64,000 bases of DNA from Micrococcus terreus (GTDB lineage: Bacteria > Actinomycetota > Actinomycetes > Actinomycetales > Micrococcaceae): contig NZ_FPCG01000001.1 in NCBI RefSeq assembly GCF_900116905.1, forward strand, positions 310,001 to 374,000. The letters are read 5' to 3'. Below, one piece after another: positions 40,716 to 50,963 of this stretch. The notes under the pieces are model-generated. The model worked only from the letters and a program-made list of their open reading frames with translations, made no database searches and was not told the DNA's origin. The translations under genes and the position numbers were made by a program. The number at the start of each line of letters is the position of its first letter. The stretch's first letter is position 1.

Positions 40716-41629
40716 ACCGCCCCCTGGACCTGCCTGCCGCCGAGGGACGCTGGATGCACCGCGCCCTGGACCTGTTCCGTCCGGCCGCCCAGCCCCTTCG
40801 GCCCGCCGTGCTGCGCCTGGCCACCGGTGCCTTCTCCGCGGTGCACCACCTCCGCCGCCGCGGCATGTTCCAGAAGCTGCACCGCCAGGACGCCTCGCAG
40901 TTCACCCCGGTCGGTGTGGTCAAGGTGCTGAAGCGGCCCCTGCCTCCGGTGGTGGCCGACCGCCTGTTCGATGCCGCCCAGGTGGTCAACGCCGCCGCCA
41001 CGCTGGGCATCGGGCACCGCGTCACCGGGCCGCTGAACGCCGCACTGCAGCTGTGGACCATCAGCTACCGCAACTCCTGGACCATGCTCCTGCACAACGA
41101 CAACATGCTCGTGCTGCACCAGATGGTCCTGGGCACCACGCGCTCGGCGGACGCGCTGAGCGTGGACTCCCTCCTGCGCGATCGCACGCTGGCGCCGGAG
41201 CGCTTCGATCGCGCGTATGGCGGCATCCCCACCGCCATGAACATCGCGACGACGGCCGTCTACTTCATCTCCGGCGTCGCCAAGGTGCGGGGCCCCTTGG
41301 GTCTGCGGTGGGCGAAGGGTGATGTCCTGCGTGGCCAGATCGCCATCGACGGACTGCGGAAGGACCTGTTCGGCTCGGCCAAACCGGAGGCCGGGACGGT
41401 GTTGTACCAGCAGAAGGAGCTGTTCACGGCGTTGGCCGTCACCGCTCTGGTCGTGGAGCTGGGAGCCCCGTTGTCACTGCTCCACCGGCGTCTGGGACAG
41501 CTCTTCGCGGTCGGAGCGTGGGGGATGCACGTGGGCATCCGGATCGTGATGGGGATCCGCTTCAAGTACAACGTCTCGGGCCTGTCCTACCTGCCCTACT
41601 TCCCGCTGGGCGGGCAGTTGCCGCGGTGA
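40712..41629 (+). CDS. HTTM-like multi-pass membrane protein
   Basis: 305 residues. Several hydrophobic helices lie between ~85 and ~290, with the HTTM-type sequence Y-R-N-S-W-T-M-L-L-H-N-D-N-M and a C-terminal G-M-H-V-G-I-R-I-V-M-G-I-R-F-K-Y-N. HTTM (horizontally transferred transmembrane) proteins are related to vitamin-K-dependent gamma-carboxylase membrane regions, but this has no carboxylase catalytic part that I can see. Start overlaps the preceding gene by 4 nt. Confidence 0.65.
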   Translation: MNRPLDLPAAEGRWMHRALDLFRPAAQPLRPAVLRLATGAFSAVHHLRRRGMFQKLHRQDASQFTPVGVVKVLKRPLPPVVADRLFDAAQVVNAAATLGIGHRVTGPLNAALQLWTISYRNSWTMLLHNDNMLVLHQMVLGTTRSADALSVDSLLRDRTLAPERFDRAYGGIPTAMNIATTAVYFISGVAKVRGPLGLRWAKGDVLRGQIAIDGLRKDLFGSAKPEAGTVLYQQKELFTALAVTALVVELGAPLSLLHRRLGQLFAVGAWGMHVGIRIVMGIRFKYNVSGLSYLPYFPLGGQLPR

Positions 41630-42038
41630 TCGGCCCGGAGCGGTCCTGAGGTCACGGACCGGTGAGGAGGCAGACGCCCATCGGGTGTGGTGGACACGCC
41701 CGGTCGGCGTCGTCGTTCGATGAGAGTTTTCCGACGGCCGAGCCGACGGCCGCCCCGTGGTGACGGCCGTCACGGGGACCCAGGGGCCCGACATCTCGCG
41801 GAAACACGGCCGTGACGTCGCGGATCCGGCACGTTACGGGATGGTAACGATTGACACGCCCGGCGCATATTCAATGTTGCTTTCGCATGTGGGACGACTA
41901 TTCTCAACTCACCTTGTGGTGCTCCTCACGTTGATGAGGCGGTCGGCCCATGTCGGTCACCTCGTGAAGGCCCCACAGCCCCTGAATGGGTCTGGAGCAC
42001 TCCGAACCCTCGCACCCTGTATTGAATGGAGCGCTTTG
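41630..42038. promoter_or_regulatory. Long promoter region of the peptide ABC importer
   Basis: 409 bp without a gene. It holds the palindromes GTGACGGCCGTCAC (41760-41773), CACGGCCGTG (41805-41814) and CGTTAC-GGGATG-GTAACG (41832-41849). A promoter fits at TTGCTT (41877-41882), 16 bp, TATTCT (41899-41904), with a ~130-nt leader. TTGACA at 41851-41856 may be a second -35. The palindromes lie upstream of the -35, fitting an activator or repressor site. Confidence 0.5.
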
Positions 42039-43919
42039 ATGAAGTTCACAAAGCTTTCTGCCGCTGCCGCGCTCGTCGCCGGCTCGGCACTGGTCCTGTC
42101 CGCCTGCGCCCCCGCGGGTCCCGGCGACAACAATGACAACGGCAACGGCGGAGGCGGCAGCAGCCAGTCCGCCGGAGGCGGTGCGGCAGACCTCCCCAAG
42201 GGTGACGCCGGCAACCTGCTGACCGTCGAGCCGGAGGACGAGACCGCGCTGGCCGACCTCGGTGACATCCAGCCCAAGGAAGGCAGCGTCGCCTACTCCG
42301 TCGGCGAGGATGAGTTCTCCTCCTACAACGGTATGACCCCGGCTTCCTACTCCACCTACAACTCTGCTGTGGTGGACCGCATGCTGCTGGGCTTCACCTA
42401 CTTCGGCACCGATGGCACCATCCACCCGAACGAGGACATGGGCTCCTACGAGAAGATCTCGGACGAGCCGCTGCAGGTCAAGTACACCATCCACGAGGAT
42501 GCTGTCTGGTCTGACGGCACCCCGGTGACCGCTGCTGACTTCATCGTCAAGTGGGGCTGGTCCAACCCGCGGATCACCTCCGGCTCTGGCGAGGACGAGG
42601 CCCCGATCTTCCAGGCGATCAGCCACTCCTTCGGCGAGTACGTGGAGGAGGCTCCTGAGGGCGACCCCGCCGGCAAGGAGTTCACCATCACCTACAAGGA
42701 GTCCTACGCCGACTGGGAGATCATGATGGACGCCGCACTGCCGGCGCACGTCATGGCCAAGCAGGCCGACATGTCCCTGGAGGAGCTCGTCGAGGCCGTC
42801 AAGGCCGAGGACGCCGAGGCGCTGGCCCCGGTCGCCGAGTTCTTCAACACGGGCTGGAACGCCTCCCCGGGCGAGGTCCCCTCCGAGGAGATCGCCCCGT
42901 CCATGGGCCCCTACGTGTTCAAGAGCTGGGAGCCCGGTCAGTCGATCACCCTCACCGCCAACGAGAAGTGGTGGGGCACCCCTCCGGCCACCCAGGACCT
43001 GGTCATCCGCTTCGCTGAGGCCAGCACCCACGTGCAGGCTCTGGACAACGGCGACCTGAACGTCATCGAGCCCCAGGCCACCGTGGACACCCTGAAGCAG
43101 CTCGAGGCTCTGGGCGACAAGATCATCATCCAGAAGGGCTCCGGCCTGACCTGGGAGCACCTGGACTTCAACTTCCGTGACAGCTCGCCGTTCGGCGACT
43201 CGCTGGAGCTGCGCCAGGCCTTCGCCATGTGCGTCCCGCGTCAGGACATCGTGGACAACCTGATCAAGCCGCTGGACCCCGAGGCTGTGGTCATGAACGC
43301 TCGCGAGGTGTTCCCGTTCCAGGAGAACTACCAGGAGGTCGTGGATGCCGCCTATGGCGGTGAGTACGACGAGGTGAACATCGAGGAGGCCAAGAAGCTG
43401 GTTGAGGCTTCCGGCGTCTCCAACCCGACCGTCCGCATCGGCTACAACGCGCCGAACCCGCGTCGTGCCGAGACCGTCTCGCTGATCAAGTCCTCCTGTG
43501 ACCAGGCCGGCTTCACCATCGAGGACGCGGGCAACGAGGCGTTCTTCACCGAGACCGTGGTGCAGGGTGACTACGATGTCGCACTGTTCGCCTGGGCCGG
43601 TTCCGGTCAGATCGCCTCCGGCCGCAACATCTACTCCTCGCTGCCGGTCGGTCAGCAGAACTACGGCGAGTACTCCAACGAGGAGCTCGACAAGGAGTGG
43701 ACCACCCTGGCCAGCTCCGTGGACCCGGCCGTCCACGCCGAGCAGGTGAAGAAGATCGAGAAGATCCTCTGGGATGACCTGTTCGGCATCCCGCTGTACG
43801 CCCACCCGGGTGTGGTGGCCCACGACGCCGACCTGGCCAACGTGCGCGACACCGCCACCCAGAGCGGCGCGCTGTGGAACGTGGAGCAGTGGGTCTTCGC
43901 AGAGGACACCGCCGAGTGA
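42039..43919 (+). CDS. Oligopeptide/dipeptide ABC transporter, substrate-binding lipoprotein
   Basis: 626 residues of the SBP_bac_5 family. A lipoprotein signal ends L-V-L-S-A-C (C23), followed by a Gly/Ser/Asn linker. The core has Y-T-I-H-E-D-A-V-W-S-D-G-T-P-V-T-A-A-D-F, as in OppA/DppA. It sits on the outer face of the membrane and delivers peptides to the two permeases downstream. ATG 42039 has GGAG about 8 nt upstream; upstream in-frame codons are leader. A terminator hairpin follows, which would raise its level over the permeases. Confidence 0.92.
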   Translation: MKFTKLSAAAALVAGSALVLSACAPAGPGDNNDNGNGGGGSSQSAGGGAADLPKGDAGNLLTVEPEDETALADLGDIQPKEGSVAYSVGEDEFSSYNGMTPASYSTYNSAVVDRMLLGFTYFGTDGTIHPNEDMGSYEKISDEPLQVKYTIHEDAVWSDGTPVTAADFIVKWGWSNPRITSGSGEDEAPIFQAISHSFGEYVEEAPEGDPAGKEFTITYKESYADWEIMMDAALPAHVMAKQADMSLEELVEAVKAEDAEALAPVAEFFNTGWNASPGEVPSEEIAPSMGPYVFKSWEPGQSITLTANEKWWGTPPATQDLVIRFAEASTHVQALDNGDLNVIEPQATVDTLKQLEALGDKIIIQKGSGLTWEHLDFNFRDSSPFGDSLELRQAFAMCVPRQDIVDNLIKPLDPEAVVMNAREVFPFQENYQEVVDAAYGGEYDEVNIEEAKKLVEASGVSNPTVRIGYNAPNPRRAETVSLIKSSCDQAGFTIEDAGNEAFFTETVVQGDYDVALFAWAGSGQIASGRNIYSSLPVGQQNYGEYSNEELDKEWTTLASSVDPAVHAEQVKKIEKILWDDLFGIPLYAHPGVVAHDADLANVRDTATQSGALWNVEQWVFAEDTAE

Positions 43920-43959
43920 TCTGCTGATCAGTCGAACCGCTGACACCTGACTCAGCTCA

Positions 43960-43997
43960 GAGTGGGGCCCGGTCGCCATGGTGGCCGGGCCTCACTC
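43960..43997 (+). terminator. Hairpin between binding-protein and permease genes
   Basis: GAGTGGGGCCCGGTCGCC pairs with GTGGCCGGGCCTCACTC with a few G-U/mismatch positions around ATG. Likely a partial terminator within the operon. Confidence 0.6.
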
Positions 43998-44149
43998 GTC
44001 TGTCAGACTGATCCCACCGCATCACCTCCCGCTCCGGCGACGAATCGGCGACCGCGCCCACCGGCGTCATCGCCCAGGTGGTCTCGCTCCACCGGGCGGG
44101 CCCCACAGTCCCTGACCTCACATCCCTGGTACGGAAGGCACTTCTCGTT

Positions 44150-45667
44150 GTGCTGAAATTTATTCTTCGACGACTCGGCAGCTCCCTCCTGGTGCTCTTC
44201 GGCGCCTCAGTGCTGCTCTACGTCCTCGTCATCAACTCCGGCGACCCGCTGAAGGACCTGCGCGAATCCAATGCGGACAATCGCGAATACCTCATGCAGC
44301 AGCGGGCCGAGAACATGAACCTGGACATGCCCTGGTTCGAGCGCTACTGGACCTGGCTCAAGGGAGTCGGCGGCTGCTTCGTCGGAGACTGTGATCTCGG
44401 CACCAATCGATCCGGCCAGCAGGTGGTCGATCTGCTCGCCCTGGCGGCCTCCTCCACGCTGCGCCTGGTGGTCCTGGCCACCCTGATCGCCATCGTGGTG
44501 GGTGTGGCCATCGGCATCCTGACCGCCATCCGGCAGTACTCCGGCATGGACTACGTGGTCACCTTCTTCACCTTCCTCTTCTTCTCCCTGCCGGTCTTCT
44601 GGGCCGCTGTGCTCCTGAAGGAGTACATGGCCATCGGCTACAACAACTGGATCGCCGATCCCTCGTTCTCCTGGTCGGCCATCATCGCTGTCGCCCTGGT
44701 GCTGGGCATCACCCTTCAGGCTGTCCTCGGCGGCACCTGGAAGCGGCGGCTGCTCACCTTCGCAGCCAGCGTCGCGTTCGTCTGCGTGGTCATGCCGTAC
44801 CTGGACTGGCTGAACTTCGCCCGCTACCCGCAGCTGGGCCCCATCGCCATCGCCCTGGTCGGGGCCGCCACCGCAGTGGGCGCCACCGCCCTGGGCGCTG
44901 GTCTGCGCAACCGCCGCGTGCTCTACGCGGGCCTGATCACCGTCGCGGTCGGGGTGATCGCCTACTACGCCACCTACGGCATCCTGTGGGAGCCGACCTG
45001 GTGGATCCTGGCCGGCCTGTTCGTGCTCTCCATCGCGGTGGCCATCGGCATCGGACACGCAGTGGGCGGCTTCTCCAAGGGAGCAGCCTCCTGGGTCTCA
45101 GTCATCACCGCCCTGGTCATGGGCGCACTGATGGTGGTGGAGCAGCTCTTCCGCAGCTGGCCCGGATTCCTGGAGCTCAAGAACCGTCCGATCTCCACCA
45201 TCGGTTCGCAGACGCCGAACTTCGTGGGCACCTTCTGGGAGGACTTCCTGGACAAGGGCGCACAGCTGCTGCTGCCGACCATCCTGCTGACGCTGATCTC
45301 GCTGGCCAGCTACTCGCGGTACACCCGCGCCTCCATGCTCGAGGTCAATCAGCAGGACTACATCCGCACCGCTCGGGCCAAGGGCCTGGGGGAGCGCCAG
45401 GTCATCCTCAAGCACGCCTTCCGCAACTCCCTGATCCCGATCACCACGATCATGGCCTTCGACTTCGCAGGGCTGATCGGCGGCGCGGTGATCACCGAGC
45501 GCGTGTTCGGCTGGAAGGGCATGGGTGAGCTGTTCGCCACCGGCCTGGACCAGGTGGACCCTGCACCCGTGATGGCGTTCTTCCTGGTGACCGGCACCGC
45601 AGCCGTGCTGTTCAACCTGCTCGCCGACATCCTGTACGCCGTCCTCGACCCCCGGATCCGAGTGTGA
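44150..45667 (+). CDS. Peptide ABC transporter permease (DppB-like), extended
   Basis: 505 residues, against ~310 for most DppB. The N-terminal helix (R-R-L-G-S-S-L-L-V-L-F-G-A-S) and the C-terminal permease core with the EAA loop (R-T-A-R-A-K-G-L-G-E-R-Q-V-I-L-K-H-A-F-R-N-S) are standard. About 150 residues in the middle (~180-330) add four or five extra helices. GTG 44150 is chosen because V-L-K-F-I-L-R-R-L starts the family; the frame is open from 44078. Ends overlapping the next permease (TGATG). Confidence 0.88.
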   Translation: MLKFILRRLGSSLLVLFGASVLLYVLVINSGDPLKDLRESNADNREYLMQQRAENMNLDMPWFERYWTWLKGVGGCFVGDCDLGTNRSGQQVVDLLALAASSTLRLVVLATLIAIVVGVAIGILTAIRQYSGMDYVVTFFTFLFFSLPVFWAAVLLKEYMAIGYNNWIADPSFSWSAIIAVALVLGITLQAVLGGTWKRRLLTFAASVAFVCVVMPYLDWLNFARYPQLGPIAIALVGAATAVGATALGAGLRNRRVLYAGLITVAVGVIAYYATYGILWEPTWWILAGLFVLSIAVAIGIGHAVGGFSKGAASWVSVITALVMGALMVVEQLFRSWPGFLELKNRPISTIGSQTPNFVGTFWEDFLDKGAQLLLPTILLTLISLASYSRYTRASMLEVNQQDYIRTARAKGLGERQVILKHAFRNSLIPITTIMAFDFAGLIGGAVITERVFGWKGMGELFATGLDQVDPAPVMAFFLVTGTAAVLFNLLADILYAVLDPRIRV

Positions 45668-47016
45668 TGTCCATGAGCAACGAGAACACCAACCGACCCG
45701 GCGCAGAGAACAGCGACATGGACAACAACACTCCCTCACGTCACCCGGCTGACCAGCCGATGGGTGGCGACCCCGATCGTCACAGCGGCATGGACCACAC
45801 GCCGCTGGACGAATCGATCGGCGGCCTCGGCAATCCCGATGCCCCGGCTCCCCTCGGCGGGACCGGACCATCCAGCTCCCAGCAGGCCGTCGACATGGCT
45901 GATCTGGCTGAGGTCGAGGACGCCAAGCTGCGTCAGAAGACCGGCAAGTCCTACAGCCAGGGCCAGCTGGTGCGGCGCCGCTTCCGCAATCACAAGGCCG
46001 CGATGATCGCGATGGTCTTCCTGATCCTCGTGTTCCTGCTGGCCTTCACCTCCATCGGCTTCGCGGGCATCCCCGGATGGTGGGACAAGGACTACACGCG
46101 TGCCGGCACCGTCATCAACGGCGGCAATCCGACCCTGTCCGTGGTGCCGCAGTGGCTCGGCGGATCCGGGATCACCTGGGGTGAGCACCCCTTCGGTCAG
46201 GACTCCACCGGCAAGGACTACTTCGCCCTGGTGATGCGCGGAACCCAGCAGTCGCTGATCATCGCGCTGGTGGTGGGCATGGTCTCCACCGCCCTGGGTG
46301 CGCTCATCGGCGCCGTCTCCGGTTACTTCCGCGGCTGGGTGGATGCCATCCTGATGCGGATGACGGACCTGATCATCGTGGTCCCGCTGCTGGTGCTGGC
46401 CGCTGTGCTCGGACAGATGTCCAGTGGGCTGGGCGGCGGCATCCTGCCGCTGGCCCTGGTGCTGGGGCTGGTCACCTGGACCTCCCTGGCTCGTCTGGTC
46501 CGTGGTGAGGTGCTCTCACTGCGCGAGAAGGAGTTCGTGGCCGCAGCCATCGCCATGGGTGCCAAGCCCGGACGAGTGATCCTCAAGCACCTGCTGCCCA
46601 ACACGATCGGCGTGATCGTGGTGAACGCGACCTTCGCGATCGCCGCAGCCATCCTGCTCGAGACCTCGCTGTCCTACCTGGGCTTCGGTGTCAAGGCTCC
46701 GGACTCCTCGCTGGGGCTGCTGATCAGCCAGTACCAGAACGCCGGCTCCACCCGGCCCTGGCTGTTCTGGTGGCCCGGCCTGATGATCCTGGGCATCGCC
46801 CTGTCCATCAACTTCCTCGGTGACGGGCTGCGCGACGCCTTCGATCCGCGTCAGGGGTCGCGGCGCAAGCGCCGGTCCTTCCTCGGCTTCGCTGGCCGTG
46901 ACCGGTCGCTGAAGGCGTCGGCCTCGAACGCTGGCGCTCCTGCGGGCGGCGCCACCGGGGCTGGCACTGGGCAGCCGAACAACGGCAGCACCACCATCGC
47001 ACACCCCGGTTCTTGA
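45667..47016 (+). CDS. Peptide ABC transporter permease (DppC-like)
   Basis: 449 residues. The first ~100 are polar and disordered (D-N-N-T-P-S-R-H-P-A-D), then the OppC start F-R-N-H-K-A-A-M-I-A-M-V-F and the EAA loop (A-A-A-I-A-M-G-A-K-P-G-R-V-I-L-K-H-L-L-P-N). A ~40-residue Gly/Ala/Arg-rich tail follows. ATG overlaps the DppB-like stop; a GTG 3 nt earlier is possible. Pairs with the preceding permease. Confidence 0.9.
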   Translation: MSMSNENTNRPGAENSDMDNNTPSRHPADQPMGGDPDRHSGMDHTPLDESIGGLGNPDAPAPLGGTGPSSSQQAVDMADLAEVEDAKLRQKTGKSYSQGQLVRRRFRNHKAAMIAMVFLILVFLLAFTSIGFAGIPGWWDKDYTRAGTVINGGNPTLSVVPQWLGGSGITWGEHPFGQDSTGKDYFALVMRGTQQSLIIALVVGMVSTALGALIGAVSGYFRGWVDAILMRMTDLIIVVPLLVLAAVLGQMSSGLGGGILPLALVLGLVTWTSLARLVRGEVLSLREKEFVAAAIAMGAKPGRVILKHLLPNTIGVIVVNATFAIAAAILLETSLSYLGFGVKAPDSSLGLLISQYQNAGSTRPWLFWWPGLMILGIALSINFLGDGLRDAFDPRQGSRRKRRSFLGFAGRDRSLKASASNAGAPAGGATGAGTGQPNNGSTTIAHPGS

Positions 47017-47041
47017 CGAGCACCGGCGAGGAGAGACAACC

Positions 47042-48874
47042 ATGAACCTTTTCGGACGCAAGAACAAGGCCGATGACGCCACCACCCCGGCGACCTCGGC
47101 GGGCTCCCATGCCGCAGGATCTCAGGACGCGGCCTCGGCAGAGACGACGTCGAATCCCTCCACCGGATCCTTCGGCGTGGTCAAGCGCCACCCGGACCGT
47201 GGCGGGGCGCCGATCCTGTCCTTCGACAACGTGGCGGTGACCTTCGACACCGAGTTCGGTGATGTGGAGGCCGTCAAGGGCGTCACCTTCGACATCAAGC
47301 CCGGTGAGGTGGTGGCCCTGGTCGGCGAGTCCGGCTCGGGCAAGTCCGTCACATCGTCCACCGCCATGGGCCTGTTGCCGGGCAACGCCAACATCACCGG
47401 AACGGTGATGCTGGGCGACCGCAACGTGACGGCCCTGGACGCGAACGGCCTGCGCAAGATCCGTGGCCGGCACGCGGCCATGGTGTTCCAGGAGCCGATG
47501 ACCGCGCTGAACCCGGTGCTCACGGTGGGAGACCAGCTCACGGAGGCGCTGAACCTGCACGGCATCGCCTACGGCACCGAGGCAGACCAGCGCGCCATCG
47601 AGCTGCTCACCATGGTGGGCATCCAGGACGCCAAGAACCGGCTGAAGCAGTACCCGCACCAGTTCTCCGGCGGCCAGCGTCAGCGCATCGTGATCGCCAT
47701 GGCCATCAGCTGCTCGCCCGAGGTGATCATCGCCGACGAGCCCACCACGGCGCTGGACGTGACCGTCCAGGCCGAGATCCTGGAGCTGCTGCGCGAGCTG
47801 AAGGACAAGCTCAACACCGGCATCCTGCTGATCACCCACAACATGGGCGTGGTGGCAGACATGGCCGACCGCGTCTGCGTGATGCTGCGCGGTGAGATGG
47901 TCGAGTCCGGACCGGTCCACCAGGTGATGCAGAACCCTCAGCACCCCTACACCCAGCGCCTGCTGGCCTCGGTGCCCCGCCTGGGCGCCACCCTGGAGGT
48001 TGCCGAGCCGGAGCCGGTGACCACCACTCAGTCCACGGTGAAGTACGCCGTGGAGGCCCAGGGCCTGTGCATCGAGTACGACCACCGCGGCAAGAAGAAC
48101 CGTGTGGTGCACGACGTCGACTTCACCGTGGCCCCCGGAGAGATCATGGGGCTGGTCGGTGAGTCCGGATCCGGCAAGTCCACGATCGCCAAGGCTGTGC
48201 TGGGACTGCTGCCCGTGGCGGCCGGCTCGCTGAAGATCCAGGGCCATGACCTGGCCACCATGGCGTCGGCGGAGCAGCGCAGCCTGCGCAAGAACATCGG
48301 CGTGGTCTTCCAGGACCCGGCGGCTTCACTGGATCCGAGATTCCCGATCGGCGATGTCATCACCGAGCCGATGATCATCCACAAGGTGGGAGACCGCAAG
48401 AGTCGGCTGGAGCGGGCCTACGAACTGCTGGACGCGGTCAAACTGCCGCGCTCGGTGGTCAACCGCTTCCCGCACGAGCTCTCCGGTGGTCAGCGCCAGC
48501 GCATCTCGATCGCGCGCGCCCTGACCCTGGACCCCTCGGTGCTGATCGCCGATGAGCCCACCTCCGCCCTGGACGTCTCCGTGCAGGCGGCAGTGCTGGA
48601 CATGTTCGCCGAACTGCAGTCCCGCTACGAGTTCGCCTGCCTGTTCGTCTCCCATGACCTGGCCGTGGTGGACATGCTGGCCCACAAGGTGCTGGTGCTC
48701 AAGGACGGCCGTGAAGTGGAGAAGGGGCGCACGGACACGGTCCTGCACCACCCCCAGCAGGACTACACCAAGCGCCTGCTGGCCGCCGCGCCGATCCCGG
48801 ACCCGGACGAGCAGTATCAGCGCCGCATGGAGCGCAAGGCCCTGCTGGAGTCCCTCGGCGAAAAGGTCTACTGA
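47042..48874 (+). CDS. Peptide ABC transporter ATPase, fused DppD-DppF type
   Basis: 610 residues with two complete nucleotide-binding domains in one chain. Walker A G-E-S-G-S-G-K-S occurs at 95-102 and 373-380. Signatures are F-S-G-G-Q-R-Q-R and L-S-G-G-Q-R-Q-R, each followed by A-D-E-P-T. It powers the two permeases. The N-terminal ~50 residues are a polar linker. GGAGAG precedes the ATG. A perfect hairpin terminator ends the operon. Confidence 0.93.
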   Translation: MNLFGRKNKADDATTPATSAGSHAAGSQDAASAETTSNPSTGSFGVVKRHPDRGGAPILSFDNVAVTFDTEFGDVEAVKGVTFDIKPGEVVALVGESGSGKSVTSSTAMGLLPGNANITGTVMLGDRNVTALDANGLRKIRGRHAAMVFQEPMTALNPVLTVGDQLTEALNLHGIAYGTEADQRAIELLTMVGIQDAKNRLKQYPHQFSGGQRQRIVIAMAISCSPEVIIADEPTTALDVTVQAEILELLRELKDKLNTGILLITHNMGVVADMADRVCVMLRGEMVESGPVHQVMQNPQHPYTQRLLASVPRLGATLEVAEPEPVTTTQSTVKYAVEAQGLCIEYDHRGKKNRVVHDVDFTVAPGEIMGLVGESGSGKSTIAKAVLGLLPVAAGSLKIQGHDLATMASAEQRSLRKNIGVVFQDPAASLDPRFPIGDVITEPMIIHKVGDRKSRLERAYELLDAVKLPRSVVNRFPHELSGGQRQRISIARALTLDPSVLIADEPTSALDVSVQAAVLDMFAELQSRYEFACLFVSHDLAVVDMLAHKVLVLKDGREVEKGRTDTVLHHPQQDYTKRLLAAAPIPDPDEQYQRRMERKALLESLGEKVY

Positions 48875-48918
48875 GACCGCCGAGCACGCTGAGGGAGTTC
48901 GTCTCCAGCGCGACCACA

Positions 48919-48953
48919 CGGCCGCCTTCCGCCACCTGCGGAAGGCGGCCGTT
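48919..48953 (+). terminator. Operon terminator after the peptide importer
   Basis: A perfect 15-bp stem (ACGGCCGCCTTCCGC and complement) with a 5-nt loop, then TTCCGTCGTCGT. Confidence 0.75.
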
Positions 48954-48976
48954 CCGTCGTCGTGGGGGAGGTGGTA

Positions 48977-49004
48977 TTGGCGAGGTGGACTGTGCCCGTA
49001 CAAT
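48977..49004 (+). promoter_or_regulatory. typA promoter
   Basis: TTGGCG (48977-48982), 16 bp, TACAAT (48999-49004). Transcription should start near 49011, leaving a ~45-nt leader before typA. Confidence 0.5.
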
Positions 49005-49055
49005 CGTTCGGGGCCACCGTGCCCGAAACCTCCCTAAGATTAAGGTTCTCCCCGC

Positions 49056-50963
49056 ATGACAGATTCCCGTATCCAGCGCTCCGATCTGCGCAACGTGGCC
49101 ATCGTGGCCCACGTGGACCATGGCAAGACCACCATGGTCGACGCCATGCTGCGCCAGACCGGTGCCTTCAACACCCACGGCGACGTCGCCGAACGCGTGA
49201 TGGACTCCGGGGACCTGGAACGGGAGAAGGGCATCACCATCCTGGCCAAGAACACCACCGTGTTCTACTCCGGTCCCTCCGCGAACGGTGAGACCGTCAC
49301 CTTCAATGTGATCGACACCCCCGGACACGCCGACTTCGGCGGCGAGGTCGAACGCGGCCTGTCCATGGTGGACGGTGTGGTCCTGCTGGTGGACGCCTCC
49401 GAGGGCCCGCTGCCCCAGACCCGCTTCGTGCTGCGCAAGGCGCTGGCCGCCAAGCTGCCGGTGATCCTGGTGGTCAACAAGACCGACCGTCCGGACGCCC
49501 GGATCGACGGCGTGGTCTCGGACTCTATGGACCTGCTGCTGGGTCTGGCCTCCGACCTGGCCGATGAGGTCGAGGATCTGGACCTGGACTCCGTGCTGAA
49601 CCTGCCCGTGGTGTACGCCTCCGGCAAGGCCGGCCGTGCCTCCATGGAGCAGCCCGCCGACGGCTCCCTGCCGGACAACGAGGACCTGGAGCCGCTGTTC
49701 GCCACCATCATGGAGCACATCCCGGCCCCGTCCTACACCGAGGGCGAGGTCCTGCAGGCACACGTCACCAACCTGGACGCCTCCCCGTTCCTGGGCCGCC
49801 TGGCGCTGCTGCGCATCTTCAACGGCACCCTGAAGAAGGGGCAGCAGGTGGCCTGGGCCCGCCAGGACGGCGCCCTGAAGACCGTGAAGATCACCGAGCT
49901 GCTGGGCACCAAGGGCCTGACCCGCGAGCCGATCGAGCAGGCCGGTCCGGGCGAGATCGTGGCCGTGGCCGGCATCGAGGACATCATGATCGGTGAGACC
50001 CTCACCGATGTGGACAACCCCAAGCCGCTGCCGCTGATCACCGTGGACGACCCGGCGATCTCGATGACCATCGGCATCAACACCTCCCCGCTGGCCGGCC
50101 GCGTCAAGGGCGCCAAGGTCACCGCACGTCAGGTCAAGGACCGTCTGGATGCCGAGCTGATCGGCAACGTGTCCCTGAAGGTGCTGCCCACCGAACGTCC
50201 CGACGCCTGGGAGGTCCAGGGCCGTGGCGAGCTGGCGCTGGCCATCCTGGTGGAGCAGATGCGCCGCGAGGGCTTCGAGCTGACCGTGGGCAAGCCCCAG
50301 GTGGTCACCCGGACCATCGACGGCAAGATCCATGAGCCCATGGAGCGCATGACCATCGACACCCCCGAGGAGTACATGGGGGCGATCACCCAGCTGATGG
50401 CCGCTCGCAAGGGCCGCATGCTGGAGATGTCCAACCACGGCACCGGGTGGATCCGCATGGACTTCAACGTCCCCGCACGCGGCCTGATCGGCTTCCGCAC
50501 CCAGTTCCTGACCGACACCCGCGGTGCCGGCATCGCCTCCTCGATCGCCAATGGTTACGAGCCCTGGGCCGGACCCATCGAGTACCGCAACAACGGATCT
50601 CTGGTGGCCGACCGGGCCGGCACCGCCACGCCGTTCGCCATGATCAACCTGCAGGAACGCGGCAGCTTCTTCATCCAGCCCGGCTCCGAGGTGTACGAGG
50701 GCATGATCGTCGGCGAGAACTCGCGTGCGGACGACATGGATGTGAACATCACCAAGGAGAAGAAGCTCACCAACATGCGTGCGGCCTCCTCGGATTCGTT
50801 CGAGGGCTTGACTCCGCCGCGCACGCTGACCCTGGAGGAGTCTCTGGAGTTCGCCCGCGAGGACGAGTGCGTGGAGATCACCCCGGAGTCCATCCGCATC
50901 CGCAAGGTCGTGCTGGACGCCAACGAGCGGCTCAAGGCAGCCCGTGCCCGCGCCCGCGCCTGA
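49056..50963 (+). CDS. typA: Translational GTPase TypA/BipA
   Basis: 635 residues. G1 is A-H-V-D-H-G-K-T-T (18-26), G3 is [12 protein letters not shown] and G4 is N-K-T-D. The C-terminal BipA domain ([12 protein letters not shown]) is present. It binds ribosomes and is needed under stress and for ribosome assembly at low temperature. Full length. The next gene begins within its last codons (20-nt overlap). Confidence 0.96.
   Translation: MTDSRIQRSDLRNVAIVAHVDHGKTTMVDAMLRQTGAFNTHGDVAERVMDSGDLEREKGITILAKNTTVFYSGPSANGETVTFNVIDTPGHADFGGEVERGLSMVDGVVLLVDASEGPLPQTRFVLRKALAAKLPVILVVNKTDRPDARIDGVVSDSMDLLLGLASDLADEVEDLDLDSVLNLPVVYASGKAGRASMEQPADGSLPDNEDLEPLFATIMEHIPAPSYTEGEVLQAHVTNLDASPFLGRLALLRIFNGTLKKGQQVAWARQDGALKTVKITELLGTKGLTREPIEQAGPGEIVAVAGIEDIMIGETLTDVDNPKPLPLITVDDPAISMTIGINTSPLAGRVKGAKVTARQVKDRLDAELIGNVSLKVLPTERPDAWEVQGRGELALAILVEQMRREGFELTVGKPQVVTRTIDGKIHEPMERMTIDTPEEYMGAITQLMAARKGRMLEMSNHGTGWIRMDFNVPARGLIGFRTQFLTDTRGAGIASSIANGYEPWAGPIEYRNNGSLVADRAGTATPFAMINLQERGSFFIQPGSEVYEGMIVGENSRADDMDVNITKEKKLTNMRAASSDSFEGLTPPRTLTLEESLEFAREDECVEITPESIRIRKVVLDANERLKAARARARA

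Noticed and set aside
41904-43979. 691-residue minus-strand frame opposite the binding lipoprotein
   Set aside because: Antisense shadow; the plus strand has a lipobox and clear SBP motifs.
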